A DNA stretch of 64,000 bases, taken from assembly GCA_963829135.1 (NCBI GenBank), contig CAWHHO010000006.1, positions 434,001 to 498,000 of the forward strand, read 5' to 3'. Below the pieces are notes generated by a model. That model worked only from the letters and a program-made list of their open reading frames with translations. It did no database searches and had not been told where the DNA came from. This document shows, piece after piece, positions 37,116 to 47,023 of this stretch; position 1 is the stretch's first letter, and every line of letters begins with the position of its first letter. Source of the DNA: Kumtagia sp963829135. GTDB lineage: Bacteria; Pseudomonadota; Alphaproteobacteria; Rhizobiales; Rhizobiaceae. The position numbers and the translations under genes are program-made.

Positions 37116-38228
37116 ATGCTTGAACGAATTGACGCCGATATTGTCGTGGTCGGCGCCGGCATTGCCGGCTTTGGGGCTGCGGCGGAACTCGCGCGCGATT
37201 TCTCGGTCGTGGTCGTGGAGCAGGAAGACCGCCCTGGCTATCATTCGACCGGTCGTTCGGCCGCGATCTTCATTCAGAACTACGGCAATGCCGTTATAAG
37301 AACGCTGAGCCGCGCCAGCGCCCCTCTTTTTCATAGCGCTGACAGGGAGTTGTTTCCGCATCCATTGCTGACGCCGCGCGGCATGTTGTATGTCGCCGCG
37401 GCGGATGCGACGGCCCTGCACAGAGATCTGCTTGCCCAGGGTGAAGGTTTACGCGAGATCTCGCCCGGCGAGGCGCATGCGATGGTGCCGATCCTGAGAT
37501 TGGAGACCATCGCGGAAGCGTCCTATGAGGCGGACGCGCAGGATATCGACGTCGCGGCGTTGCATCAGGGTTGGCTGAAGGCCGCCAAGGCGGGTGGCAT
37601 GCAGCTGCTGACGGGAAGCGCGGTCATTTCGGGTGAGCGCGCCAATGGCCGCTGGCACCTGGAGACATCGACACACACCATTTCGGCACCAGTGGTCGTG
37701 AATGCGGCGGGCGCCTGGGCTGATCGGCTGGCGGCAGCGCTCGGTATCGCGCCGATCGGCTTGCAGCCGCTGCGCCGCTCGATGGCTGTGCTGCCGGCGC
37801 CGGCCGGCTATGACATCAGCCGCTGGCCGTTAATTAACGATGCCGCAGAGACTTGGTATGCAAAGCCCGACGGTGGCAGGCTGTTCGTTTCACCGGGGGA
37901 CGAAGATCCAGTCGATCCGCATGACGCATTTCCCGATGATATGGTGCTGGCGGAAGGTCTTTACCGGTTCGAACAGGCGGTGACCATTCCGGTCACCCAT
38001 GTGGAACGCAGTTGGGCTGGTTTGCGCACCTTCGCACCTGACCGCACACCGGTCGCTGGCTTCGACCGCACCGCGGACGGATTTTTCTGGCTGGCGGGTC
38101 AGGGCGGCTACGGAATCCAGACAGCACCCGGCTTGTCACGGCTGGCCGGAGCGTTGATAAGACAGGCCGCGTTGTCGGCGGAGATGGAAGCAATCGTCCC
38201 CGAGCTTTCGCCTAATCGCTTTCGCTAA
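37116..38228 (+). CDS. FAD-dependent oxidoreductase, D-amino-acid oxidase/DadA-like
   Basis: FAD enzyme of 370 residues in the DAO superfamily. The dinucleotide-binding site IVVVGAGIAGFGAAAELA lies at about residues 9-26, NAAGAWADRLAAALG in the middle, and the C-terminal GLRTFAPDRTPVAGFD and GYGIQTAPGLS complete the fold. It probably oxidises an amino or imino acid to an imine; the exact substrate is unknown. The RidA gene 41 bases downstream, encoding an imine hydrolase, supports an amine-oxidase role. ATG 37116 chosen within a longer open frame. Confidence 0.85.
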   Translation: MLERIDADIVVVGAGIAGFGAAAELARDFSVVVVEQEDRPGYHSTGRSAAIFIQNYGNAVIRTLSRASAPLFHSADRELFPHPLLTPRGMLYVAAADATALHRDLLAQGEGLREISPGEAHAMVPILRLETIAEASYEADAQDIDVAALHQGWLKAAKAGGMQLLTGSAVISGERANGRWHLETSTHTISAPVVVNAAGAWADRLAAALGIAPIGLQPLRRSMAVLPAPAGYDISRWPLINDAAETWYAKPDGGRLFVSPGDEDPVDPHDAFPDDMVLAEGLYRFEQAVTIPVTHVERSWAGLRTFAPDRTPVAGFDRTADGFFWLAGQGGYGIQTAPGLSRLAGALIRQAALSAEMEAIVPELSPNRFR

Positions 38229-38269
38229 TCGCGGCTGGAATCGTCACCCCGCATCAGGAAGGAAATCCA

Positions 38270-38614
38270 ATGAGCATTCGCAGGATCGGGACCGGAGCCC
38301 GCATGAGCGACATCGTCATACACGGCAATACCGTGTATTTGTCCGGCCAGGTTGGCGCGCCGGGAGAAAGCGTGACATCGCAGACCAAATCGATCCTCGC
38401 CACCATCGATTCACTTCTTGCGCAGGCTGGCACCGACAAAACGCAAATCGTTCAGGCGATCATCTGGCTGGCCGACATGTCGACCTTCCAGGAGATGAAC
38501 GCGGTCTGGGACGCCTGGGTGCCGCAGGGCAACACGCCCGCCCGCGCCACAGGCGAAGCCAAGCTTGCGACCGCCGACTACAAGGTCGAGATCATCATCA
38601 CGGCTGCGGTCTAG
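38270..38614 (+). CDS. RidA/YjgF/Rid-family imine deaminase
   Basis: Rid-family protein, 114 residues. NTVYLSGQVG and the GEAKLATADYKVEIIITAA end are typical, but the region where RidA proper carries the catalytic Arg reads NTPARATGEAKL, so an Arg is present. Rid proteins hydrolyse reactive enamine/imine products of amino-acid metabolism. Its place directly behind an amino-acid-oxidase-like gene suggests it clears that enzyme's product. Confidence 0.88.
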   Translation: MSIRRIGTGARMSDIVIHGNTVYLSGQVGAPGESVTSQTKSILATIDSLLAQAGTDKTQIVQAIIWLADMSTFQEMNAVWDAWVPQGNTPARATGEAKLATADYKVEIIITAAV

Positions 38615-38703
38615 CGGCTGAAGCTGAGGAGAGCTATTTTCCAAGAGAAGCGCCGCGCCTACGGAGAGCTGGGCTGATCGAAGACAGCAAGTTGGTCCTC
38701 ATT

Positions 38704-39453
38704 TTAGCCCTGCGAGGGCGTGAACCGTGCGATCAGCGTGTGGCTGTCGCCTGGATAGGTGAAACGAACATGCGTCACCGGCTGGTCGGCGCTCCAGGTT
38801 TGGCGTTCCACCACAAGGCACGGACTGCGCTTGGCGATCGTAAGTGCGGTCGCGATCTCGGCATCCGCTCCATTCGCGCGGATGCGGTGTTCCGCGACGC
38901 TCCAGGGAATATGCCCGACCAGCCACGGACCAGGCGATGTTGTGGAAAAAGCTTCGGCTTCCGCTTCGGGCACTATGGCCAGATTGATCAGGCGGTTTTC
39001 GTGGCAGAACGGGCGGCCGCCGGCGAAATGCAGGCACTTTACTTCAAGAACATCAGCGGATCCTGATAGCCCAAGCCGCTCGCGATCATCGTCGTTGGCA
39101 CCGCGGACGTGCCTTCCGATAAGCGCAAATCTGTAATGCATGCCAAGAGCTTGTACCTCCGCCTTGATGTCGTGAATCTCGAGGATTGCCGCTTGCGACT
39201 TGGGTTGCGACACAAAGCTGCCGGATCGTCTGCGCCGTTCGATCAGCCCGGCACGCGCAAGTTGCGACATCGCCTTATTTACGGTCATGCGCGAGCATTT
39301 GTACTCGACGGAAAGCTCGTGTTCGAAGGGAATGCGATGGCCCGGAGCCCATTCGCCCGACATGATCTTTTCGGAAATATCGGTGAGGATGCGCTGATGC
39401 AGCGACGGTGTTCCCTCGGTCACCGAAAGCTGGATTGCATCGGCGGACGTCAT
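38704..39453 (-). CDS. hutC: Histidine utilisation repressor HutC (GntR family)
   Basis: GntR/HutC-subfamily regulator, 249 residues. The N-terminal winged helix includes LHQRILTDISEKIMSGEWAPGHRIPFEHELSVEYKCSRMTVNKAMSQLARAGLIERRRRSGSFV in the expected order, and the UTRA ligand-binding domain follows (about 95-240), which senses urocanate in known HutC proteins. ATG 39453 has a GAGGAA site; the longer open frame reads into hutF. It follows hutF by 10 bases. The likely operator is the palindrome at 40888-40899. Confidence 0.93.
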   Translation of the reverse strand: MTSADAIQLSVTEGTPSLHQRILTDISEKIMSGEWAPGHRIPFEHELSVEYKCSRMTVNKAMSQLARAGLIERRRRSGSFVSQPKSQAAILEIHDIKAEVQALGMHYRFALIGRHVRGANDDDRERLGLSGSADVLEVKCLHFAGGRPFCHENRLINLAIVPEAEAEAFSTTSPGPWLVGHIPWSVAEHRIRANGADAEIATALTIAKRSPCLVVERQTWSADQPVTHVRFTYPGDSHTLIARFTPSQG

Positions 39454-39463
39454 CGCGATTTCC

Positions 39464-40819
39464 TCAAGCGGCAGCCAGATCGGACATGACTTTTCTGAAC
39501 CGTTCCGCGATGACCTCGCGGCGAATATGGCGACCTTCGGATACGACCTTGCGCCCTCCAATCCACACGGTGTCGGCGCGGGTACCGTTGGCGAAGATCC
39601 AGGCATCGAGGATGGCGTCGCCGGATTTGCCGGCAATCGATGGATAGTTCGCATCAAGGGTAACGAAGCTGGCGGCGTTGCCCGCTGCGATTCCCATGGG
39701 CTGGCCACCAAGCGCCCGGTTGCCGCCGGCAAGCGCAGCGTCGAACAGCGCGCGACCGTTCGAGCAACCGGCTGGCACGATCACGTTTCGCTGGCGGTGG
39801 AGAATGCGTTGCGAATATTCGAGCTGACGCAACTCATCCGATATGCCGATCAGCACATTGGAATCCGAACCGATGCCGAAATGCCCGCCATCCGTCATGT
39901 AGGGGCGGGCCGGGAAGGTGCCATCGCCGAGATTGGCTTCCGTGACCGGGCAGAGACCGGCGACGGCGCCCGACTTCGCCATCATGGAAGTTTCGGCTTC
40001 GGTCATATGGGTAGCGTGGATGAGGCACCAGTCTGCACCAACCGGAGTGTTGGCAAACAGCCATTCGACCGGACGCGCGCCCGACCAAGCAGTGCAGTCT
40101 TCGACTTCGCGGGTCTGCTCCGCGACGTGGATATGGATCGGCCCGGCCTTGCCAAGCGCGGCAACGGCCGAAAGTTCGTCCGGTGTAACCGCGCGGAGGC
40201 TGTGTGGCGCGACTCCGACTACCGAATCATGGATGCCGGAAACGGCGCTCCGGCTCGCGGAAAGCAGCTTATCGAACGATGTGAGATCGTTGATGAAACG
40301 GCGCTGGCCGGCATCTGGTACCAGACCCCCGAAGCCGGAATGGGCGTAGAAGACGGGCAGCAGCGTAAGACCGATGCCGGTCTGCGATGCGGCAGCGGCG
40401 ATGCGCTCGGCCATTTCGGCGATGTTGGCATACTTGCCGCCATTCTTGTCGTGATGCAGGTAGTGGAACTCGCCGACGCGACCAAAGCCGGCTTCCAGCA
40501 TCTCGACGTAGAGTTGCGCCGCGACCGCCTCGACTTGATCCGGCGTCATCGCCAAAGCGAAGCGGTACATGACCTCGCGCCAACTCCAGAAACTGTCGTC
40601 GCCGAGTCCGCGCGTTTCAGCAAGTCCAGCCATGCCGCGCTGGAAGGCATGGCTGTGCAGGTTCGGCATCGCCGGAATGAGAATGGCGACACGCTCGTCT
40701 TCAGGAGCCGGCGTCACGTTGGGCTCGATGGCGTGAATCACGCCGCCCTGCATGGCGATGCGGACATCTGATGCCCAGCCAGGCGGGAGAAGAGCTTGGT
40801 CTGCGAAAAGCGCCGTCAT
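39464..40819 (-). CDS. hutF: Formimidoylglutamate deiminase
   Basis: HutF, 451 residues, amidohydrolase that converts N-formimino-L-glutamate to N-formyl-L-glutamate and ammonia. Metal ligands are in PNLHSHAFQRGMAGLAE; the HIHVAEQ, LIHATHM and IGSDSN segments provide the further His/Asp ligands. Together with HutG deformylase it gives the five-step pathway. Divergent from hutI over a 109-base region; its ribosome-binding site lies partly in a short hairpin (40824-40844). Confidence 0.95.
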   Translation of the reverse strand: MTALFADQALLPPGWASDVRIAMQGGVIHAIEPNVTPAPEDERVAILIPAMPNLHSHAFQRGMAGLAETRGLGDDSFWSWREVMYRFALAMTPDQVEAVAAQLYVEMLEAGFGRVGEFHYLHHDKNGGKYANIAEMAERIAAAASQTGIGLTLLPVFYAHSGFGGLVPDAGQRRFINDLTSFDKLLSASRSAVSGIHDSVVGVAPHSLRAVTPDELSAVAALGKAGPIHIHVAEQTREVEDCTAWSGARPVEWLFANTPVGADWCLIHATHMTEAETSMMAKSGAVAGLCPVTEANLGDGTFPARPYMTDGGHFGIGSDSNVLIGISDELRQLEYSQRILHRQRNVIVPAGCSNGRALFDAALAGGNRALGGQPMGIAAGNAASFVTLDANYPSIAGKSGDAILDAWIFANGTRADTVWIGGRKVVSEGRHIRREVIAERFRKVMSDLAAA

Positions 40820-40823
40820 TTCC

Positions 40824-40844
40824 TGCTCCGAACAATCCGGAGCA
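40824..40844 (-). promoter_or_regulatory. Hairpin overlapping the hutF ribosome-binding site
   Basis: On the minus strand TGCTCCG and CGGAGCA pair with a 7-base loop directly before hutF; the GGAG part of the Shine-Dalgarno sequence lies in the stem, only five bases from the ATG. It could reduce hutF translation; the effect is inferred. Confidence 0.4.
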
Positions 40845-40887
40845 AACGATATGCCACGCCGTCATATCGCTTGCATGATCCGCCATT

Positions 40888-40899
40888 ATGTATATACAT
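40888..40899. promoter_or_regulatory. HutC operator candidate between hutF and hutI
   Basis: Perfect 12-base palindrome ATGTATATACAT in the 109-base divergent region. GntR/HutC-type regulators are known to bind TGTATATACA-like palindromes, and hutC lies in the adjacent divergent operon, so this site probably controls both transcripts. Confidence 0.7.
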
Positions 40900-40928
40900 A
40901 TTCGCATCCAAGTGAAGCGGAAAAAACG

Positions 40929-42164
40929 ATGGCCGAAGCGAGAAAGGCATCCGCGCAAGCGGTACGCGTGTGGCGTAACGCCCGGCTTGCAACGATGTCG
41001 CCGTCCTTGCCCGGCATGGGGATTGTCGAGCGTGGGGCCATCGCTGTTGAGGGTGGCAGAATCATTTATGCTGGACCGCAAACCGGCATGTCCATCGCGC
41101 TCGCCGCTCAGGCAGAGATAATCGACTGCGATGGCCGACTGATCACACCCGGCCTGATCGATTGCCACACGCATCTCGTCCACGCGGGCAATCGCGCCAA
41201 TGAATTCGAGATGCGACTTGCCGGGGCTACCTATGAGGAGGTCGCCCGGGCAGGGGGCGGCATCGTCTCGTCGGTGAAGGCACTGCGTGCCGCCAGCGAG
41301 GATGAGTTGGTGCGCCAGAGCATGCCACGCCTTGACGCACTGATCTCCGAAGGCGTGACAACGGTCGAGATCAAGTCCGGCTATGGACTCGATGCGGAAA
41401 ACGAGGCGAAGTCGTTGAGGGCGGCCAGCCGCCTCGCAGGCGAGCGGCGGGTGTCGGTCAGAACCTCGTTCCTGGGCGCGCACGCATTGCCGCCGGAAGC
41501 CAATGGCGACAAGGACGCTTATATCACCCAGGTCGTGGAAGAAATGCTGCCGGCCATTGCCGCCGAAGGTCTCGCCGATGCCGTCGATGGCTTCTGCGAG
41601 AGTATCGCTTTTTCCACAGAACAGATCGCGCGGGTTTTCGACAAGGCCATGGAGCTTGGCCTGCCAGTGAAGCTGCATGCCGATCAACTGTCCAACCTGC
41701 ACGGCGCCGCACTTGCCGCGCGCTACGGTGCGCTGTCGGCGGATCATCTCGAATACACCGATGAGGCCGGCGCCGAAGCGATGGCGAAAGCCGGGACGGT
41801 GGCGGTGATCCTGCCCGGCGCCTTCTATTTTATCCGCGAGACCAAGAAGCCGCCGATTGAGTGGTTCCGCCAGCACGGCGTCAGCATGGCTATCGCCACT
41901 GACTGCAATCCCGGGACATCGCCGCTGACGTCGCTGCTGTTGACCATCAACATGGCGGCGACGCTGTTCGGCATGACCGTCGACGAATGCCTGCTGGGCG
42001 TCACCCGCAATGCCGCCGCGGCACTCGGCCTTGTCAATGAAGCCGGCACGCTGGAAGCCGGCAAGTCGGCGGACCTTGCGATTTGGGATGTCGAGCGCCC
42101 GGCCGAGCTTGTCTATCGCATGGGCTTCAACCCACTTCACGCCCGCATCTGGAGAGGCGCATGA
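40929..42164 (+). CDS. hutI: Imidazolonepropionase
   Basis: HutI, 411 residues, metal-dependent amidohydrolase that opens the imidazolone ring to N-formiminoglutamate. LITPGLIDCHTHLVHAGNRANEFEMRL carries the HxH motif; the KLHADQLSN segment and AIATDCNPGTSPLTSL are further signatures. ATG 40929 was chosen because upstream sequence belongs to the divergent control region. The stop overlaps the hutH start (ATGA). Confidence 0.96.
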   Translation: MAEARKASAQAVRVWRNARLATMSPSLPGMGIVERGAIAVEGGRIIYAGPQTGMSIALAAQAEIIDCDGRLITPGLIDCHTHLVHAGNRANEFEMRLAGATYEEVARAGGGIVSSVKALRAASEDELVRQSMPRLDALISEGVTTVEIKSGYGLDAENEAKSLRAASRLAGERRVSVRTSFLGAHALPPEANGDKDAYITQVVEEMLPAIAAEGLADAVDGFCESIAFSTEQIARVFDKAMELGLPVKLHADQLSNLHGAALAARYGALSADHLEYTDEAGAEAMAKAGTVAVILPGAFYFIRETKKPPIEWFRQHGVSMAIATDCNPGTSPLTSLLLTINMAATLFGMTVDECLLGVTRNAAAALGLVNEAGTLEAGKSADLAIWDVERPAELVYRMGFNPLHARIWRGA

Positions 42165-43698
42165 CCAATATCGTCCTGAAGCCGGGCGCAATTCGCCTTG
42201 ATGAATTGCGATCCGTCTATGAAGGCGCCGTGCCTGCGCTCGACCCGGCGGGGAGCGCCAAGGTCGCGGCCGCGGCGGACGTCATCGCCGGCATCATCGC
42301 AAAGGGCGATCCCGTCTACGGCATCAACACCGGCTTCGGAAAGCTCGCCAGCGTCCGCATTCCCGTCAGAGGATACCGCGACGCTGCAGCGCAACCTCAT
42401 CCTGTCGCACTGTTGCGGCGTGGGCGAGCCGCTGGCACCGGAAATCGTTCGATTGATCATGGCGCTGAAGCTTGCATCGCTGGGGCGCGGCGCTTCTGGC
42501 ATACGGCCGGTGACCATCGCGCTGATCGAGGCGATGCTCGCTCATGGCATTGTGCCGGTCATCCCGGAAAAGGGCTCGGTTGGGGCTTCGGGTGATCTTG
42601 CCCCACTGGCGCATATGGCGGCGGCAATGATGGGCGTTGGAGAGGTTTTCGCCGGCGGCAAGCGCATGACCGCGCAGACCGCCCTCGCCAATGCCGGCCT
42701 AAAGCCGATCGTTCTCGCCGCCAAGGAAGGCCTGGCGCTGATCAACGGCACGCAGGTCTCAACCGCGCTTGCCCTGGCCGGGCTGTTCCGCGCCCACCGC
42801 GCAGCGCAATCTGCGCTTGATCACCGGCGCGCTTTCCACTGACGCTGCAATGGGCTCGTCCGCGCCGTTTCATCCTGAAATCCATACGTTGCGCGGCCAT
42901 CGGGGGCAGATTGACGCGGCATCGTCGCTTCGGGCTCTGTTGAAAGGGTCGGAGATACGCGACAGCCATCTCGAAGGCGACGAGCGCGTGCAGGACCCGT
43001 ATTGCATCCGCTGCCAGCCGCAGGTGGATGGCGCCTGCCTCGACCTTCTCCGAATGGCCGCCCGCACACTGGAGATCGAGGCAAATGCCGTCACCGATAA
43101 TCCGCTCGTGCTGACGGATGGCACCGTGGTTTCCGGCGGCAATTTTCACGCGGAGCCTGTGGCGTTCGCTGCCGATCAAATCGCGATGGCCGTTTGCGAG
43201 ATCGGTTCGATCGCCCAGCGCCGCATCGCGTTGTTAGTCGATCCGGCGCTATCCTTCGGCCTGCCGGCGTTCCTGGCGAAGAAGCCGGGATTGAATTCGG
43301 GCCTGATGATTGCAGAAGTCACGTCCGCCGCGCTGATGTCGGAGAACAAGCAGATGTCGCATCCTGCCTCGGTGGACTCGACGCCGACCTCCGCCAACCA
43401 GGAAGACCACGTGTCGATGGCCTGCCATGGCGCGCGCCGCCTGCTGCAAATGACAGCGAACCTCGCCGGGATTATTGGCATCGAGGCGATAACGGCTGCG
43501 CAAGGCGTCGATTTCCGCGCCCCGTTGAAGACCGGCACCGAGTTGCTCAAGGCACACGCCACGGTTCGCACGGTTGTGGCTGCACTGGAGGTCGATCGTT
43601 ACATGGCCGACGATTTGGCTGCCGGTGCAGAACTTGTGATGTCAGGTCGGCTGAATGCGAGCGTGAGCGAGGGCGTGCTGCCGGAGTTGACGGTGTGA
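42161..43698 (+). CDS. hutH: Histidine ammonia-lyase (two frameshifts)
   Basis: HutH deaminates histidine to urocanate; about 511 residues after repair. The MIO-forming ASG triad is in GSVGASGDLAPLAH. Two one-base gains break the frame: at 42362-42364 (CCC; removing one joins ASVRI to PSEDTATLQRNLILSHCCG) and at 42817-42818 (TT; removing one joins AAQSAL to ITGALSTDAAMGS). The corrected 1536 bases are divisible by three. Catalytic regions are otherwise intact, so assembly error is more likely than a pseudogene. The start overlaps hutI and the stop overlaps hutG. Confidence 0.9.
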
Positions 43699-44489
43699 GC
43701 CCCGTCGAGATCTCCCGCGGGAATTCGCCGATCATCCTGGGCTTTCCACACGTCGGCACGCATGTGCCTGCAGATATCTGGCGTCAACTGAACGACGAGG
43801 GCAAGAAACTTCGTGATACGGACTGGCATGTTGACCGGCTCTATGACGGGGTGCTCCCCGGCGCGACGATGGTGCGCGCGACCTTCCACCGCTATGTGAT
43901 CGACGCCAATCGCGATCCGTCGGGCCAGAGCCTGTATCCAGGTCAGAATACGACCGGGCTGGTGCCGCTGACTGATTTCGACGACCAGCCGATCTGGGCA
44001 ACGAAGCCCACCGAAGCCGATGTCGCCGCGCGGCTGGCAGCTTTCCACAAACCCTATCACGACGCCCTTGCCGCCGAGATCGAGCGTGTGAAGGCAGAAC
44101 ATGGCATCGCAATCCTCTACGATTGCCACTCCATCCGCTCGGTGTGTCCGTTCCTGTTCGAAGGCCGCCTGCCGGACTTCAATATTGGCACCAACAATGG
44201 CAAGACCTGCGCTGTCGAAATCGAAGCAGCGGCGCAAGAAAAATGCGCGAAAGCAGTGGGTTATACTTACATCGTCAACGGCCGCTTCAAGGGAGGCTGG
44301 ACGACGCGACACTACGGAACGCCGCGCAACGGCATTCATGCGATTCAGATGGAACTGACGCAAGAAACCCATCTCGCGACTGAGGAACCGCCTTTTGCCT
44401 ATGACGAGGGCAAGGCCGCGCGCCTGCGGGCGCATCTGGCCGCAATACTCGCCGAAATAGACCGCGTCGCGAAGCAGCTCCCGGTTTGA
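43695..44489 (+). CDS. hutG: N-formylglutamate deformylase
   Basis: HutG of the deformylase type, 264 residues, releasing formate and glutamate from N-formylglutamate. SPIILGFPHVGTHVP with its His, DTDWHVDRLY and YDCHSIRS are family features. It is not the arginase-like formiminoglutamase also called HutG. GTG 43695 overlaps the hutH stop. Works after HutF, encoded in the divergent operon. Confidence 0.94.
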   Translation: MSPVEISRGNSPIILGFPHVGTHVPADIWRQLNDEGKKLRDTDWHVDRLYDGVLPGATMVRATFHRYVIDANRDPSGQSLYPGQNTTGLVPLTDFDDQPIWATKPTEADVAARLAAFHKPYHDALAAEIERVKAEHGIAILYDCHSIRSVCPFLFEGRLPDFNIGTNNGKTCAVEIEAAAQEKCAKAVGYTYIVNGRFKGGWTTRHYGTPRNGIHAIQMELTQETHLATEEPPFAYDEGKAARLRAHLAAILAEIDRVAKQLPV

Positions 44490-44514
44490 TCACACTGATC
44501 GAAGGACATCGCCC

Positions 44515-46186
44515 ATGACCAATCCCCGCCACAACATCCGAGAGGTCCGAGCCCCGCGGGGCGACCGGCTGAACGCGAAATACTGGACGACCGAAGCGCC
44601 GCTGCGCATGCTGATGAACAATCTCGACCCGGATGTGGCGGAGAACCCGAACGAACTCGTCGTTTATGGCGGCATCGGCCGCGCCGCCCGCACCTGGCAG
44701 GATTTCGACCGCATCGTCGCTTCGCTGAAGACGCTGGAGAACGATCAGACGCTGCTGGTGCAATCCGGCAAGCCGGTCGGGGTGTTCCGTACCCACGCCG
44801 ATGCTCCGCGCGTGCTTATCGCCAATTCCAACCTCGTGCCGCATTGGGCGAACTGGGACAAGTTCAACGAGCTCGATAAGAAGGGCCTGATGATGTATGG
44901 CCAGATGACCGCCGGCTCGTGGATCTATATCGGCACGCAGGGCATCGTCCAGGGCACCTACGAGACCTTCGTCGAGGCCGGGACGTCAGCACTACCAGGG
45001 CAATCTCAGCGGCAAGTGGATCCTCACCGCGGGGCTCGGTGGCATGGGGGGCGCCCAGCCGCTGGCGGCGGTAATGGCCGGCGCGAGCTGTCTTGCCATC
45101 GAGTGCAATCCCGACTCGATCGATTTCCGTTTGCGCACGCGCTATCTCGACGAAAAGGCAGAGTCACTCGACGAAGCGATGGCGATGATCGAGCGCTGGA
45201 CCAAGGCGGGGGAGGCGAAGTCGGTCGGCCTGCTCGGCAACGCAGCGGAGATCGTGACGGAAATGTTCAGGCGGGGTATTCGCCCTGACATGGTCACCGA
45301 CCAGACCTCGGCGCATGACCCGATCAACGGTTATCTACCGAAAGGGTGGTCGATTGCTGAGTGGCGGGAGAAGCGCATCAGCGATCCGAAGGCGGTCGAA
45401 AAAGCGGCGCGGGCGTCGATGCGCGAACATGTCGAAGCCATGGTGGCGTTCTGGAACGCCGGTGTACCAACGCTCGACTACGGCAACAACATCCGCCAGG
45501 TGGCGAAGGAAGAGGGGTTCGAAAACGCCTTCGCTTTCCCGGGTTTCGTTCCCGCCTATATCCGGCCGCTGTTTTGCCGCGGCATTGGGCCGTTCCGATG
45601 GGCCGCACTCTCCGGCGATCCGGAGGACATCTACAAGACCGACGCCAAGGTGCGTGAGATGACACCGGGCAATACGCATCTCCATAACTGGCTCGACATG
45701 GCAAGGGATCGCATCGCTTTCCAGGGCCTCCCGGCACGCATCTGCTGGGTCGGCCTCGGCGACCGCCACCGTCTCGGTCTTGCCTTCAACGATATGGTCG
45801 CCAATGGCGAGCTGAAGGCTCCGGTGGTCATCGGCCGCGATCATCTCGACTCGGGCTCCGTAGCTTCGCCGAATCGCGAAACTGAATCCATGAAAGACGG
45901 CTCGGACGCGGTCTCCGACTGGCCGCTGCTCAACGCGCTGCTCAACACCGCGTCAGGCGCGACCTGGGTGTCGCTGCATCATGGCGGCGGTGTCGGCATG
46001 GGCTTTTCGCAGCACGCCGGCATGGTGATCGTCGCGGATGGCACCAAGGATGCGGCGAGACGGCTGGAGCGGGTGCTTTGGAACGATCCGGCGACCGGCG
46101 TCATGCGTCACGCGGATGCCGGGTACGAGATCGCCATCACCTGTGCAAAGGAACACCAGCTCGACCTGCCGGGCATTCTGGGATGA
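44515..46186 (+). CDS. hutU: Urocanate hydratase (frameshifted)
   Basis: Urocanase, about 556 residues after repair; adds water to urocanate with a bound NAD+. NPRHNIREVRAPRG at the start, QGTYETFVEAG, then the NAD-site GLGGMGGAQPLAAVMAG and the C-terminal THLHNWLDMARDRIAFQGLPARICWVGLG are diagnostic. One base gain at 44980-44982 (GGG) shifts the frame; removing it yields VEAGRQHYQGNLSGKWILTAG, and the total of 1671 bases is divisible by three. Overlaps hutD by four bases. Confidence 0.92.
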
Positions 46187-46770
46187 GCGATATCGAAATC
46201 ATCCGCGCGCATGAACATAAAGTCATGCGCTGGAAGAACGGCGGTGGCGAAACGGCCGAGGTCGCGGTGTGGCCGCCAGGCGCCGGGCTGGATGCGTTCG
46301 ACTGGCGGCTTTCCATGGCAAAAGTGGAGAAGGACGGGCCGTTTTCGGCCTTTCCCGGCGTCGATCGCACGCTTGCAATCCTCGAAGGCGAGGGGATCCG
46401 ACTATCGGTGAACGGCGAACCCACCGTTACGCTTACCACAACCTCGGCGCCGTTTACCTTTGCCGCGGATGCACAGGTTTCGGCGATGCTGGTCGATGGG
46501 CCGGTGCTCGACCTCAATATGATGTCGCGGCGGCGCCGGGTGGCGCATTCGGTGACTCGGCTGAGCGGCGGCACCTTTGGCGAGTTGGCATTCTCGAAAT
46601 TGACATCACTGATTTTCTGCGCGGAGGGCGCTGCCGAAATCGATATAGGCGCCGCTGCCGTCAGATTGGCGTCTCACGACACGCTGGTCTGGAATGGCGG
46701 ACCTCGGCTGGCAAAGCTCGAGGCTTCGGAAACGGCATTGATTTACGTTTTCAAGCTGCAATCGGCTTAG
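46183..46770 (+). CDS. hutD: HutD family protein
   Basis: HutD, 195 residues, cupin-like protein commonly encoded in hut operons. HKVMRWKNGGGETAEVAVWPPGA and FDWRLSMAKVEKDGPFSAFPGVDRTLAILEG are the conserved core. In Pseudomonas, hutD has been proposed to limit over-expression of hut genes, possibly by binding N-formylglutamate. Last gene of hutIHGUD, starting in the hutU stop. The 253 bases after it hold no recognised terminator. Confidence 0.92.
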   Translation: MSDIEIIRAHEHKVMRWKNGGGETAEVAVWPPGAGLDAFDWRLSMAKVEKDGPFSAFPGVDRTLAILEGEGIRLSVNGEPTVTLTTTSAPFTFAADAQVSAMLVDGPVLDLNMMSRRRRVAHSVTRLSGGTFGELAFSKLTSLIFCAEGAAEIDIGAAAVRLASHDTLVWNGGPRLAKLEASETALIYVFKLQSA

Positions 46771-47023
46771 CCATTATCGTTGCGATACACGATTGCCGGG
46801 CTGCCACCAAAAACAAACTGACCGCTGCGCGCCCTCCACCTTACAGGTTTTACGATATCGGCATTGTGCTTCCGCCGCCGAATTTCTACAGTCACCGCAT
46901 CGCGACTGATAGAGGCTCGGCAGGTGTTGCAAATGCAACCTTTCCAATCCAAAACGGTTTCGCGAGCTGTAGGGTCACGGCGTCGTCGGGGCCTCTTTTC
47001 GTGCTAGTGGAATCCGTCACTTT

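Noticed and set aside
39527..40771. 414-residue plus-strand frame over hutF
   Set aside because: Antisense of hutF with no recognisable domain; the hutF protein itself has all family motifs.
40701..42191. 496-residue minus-strand frame over hutI
   Set aside because: Antisense to the well-recognised imidazolonepropionase and through the divergent control region; composition typical of a shadow ORF.
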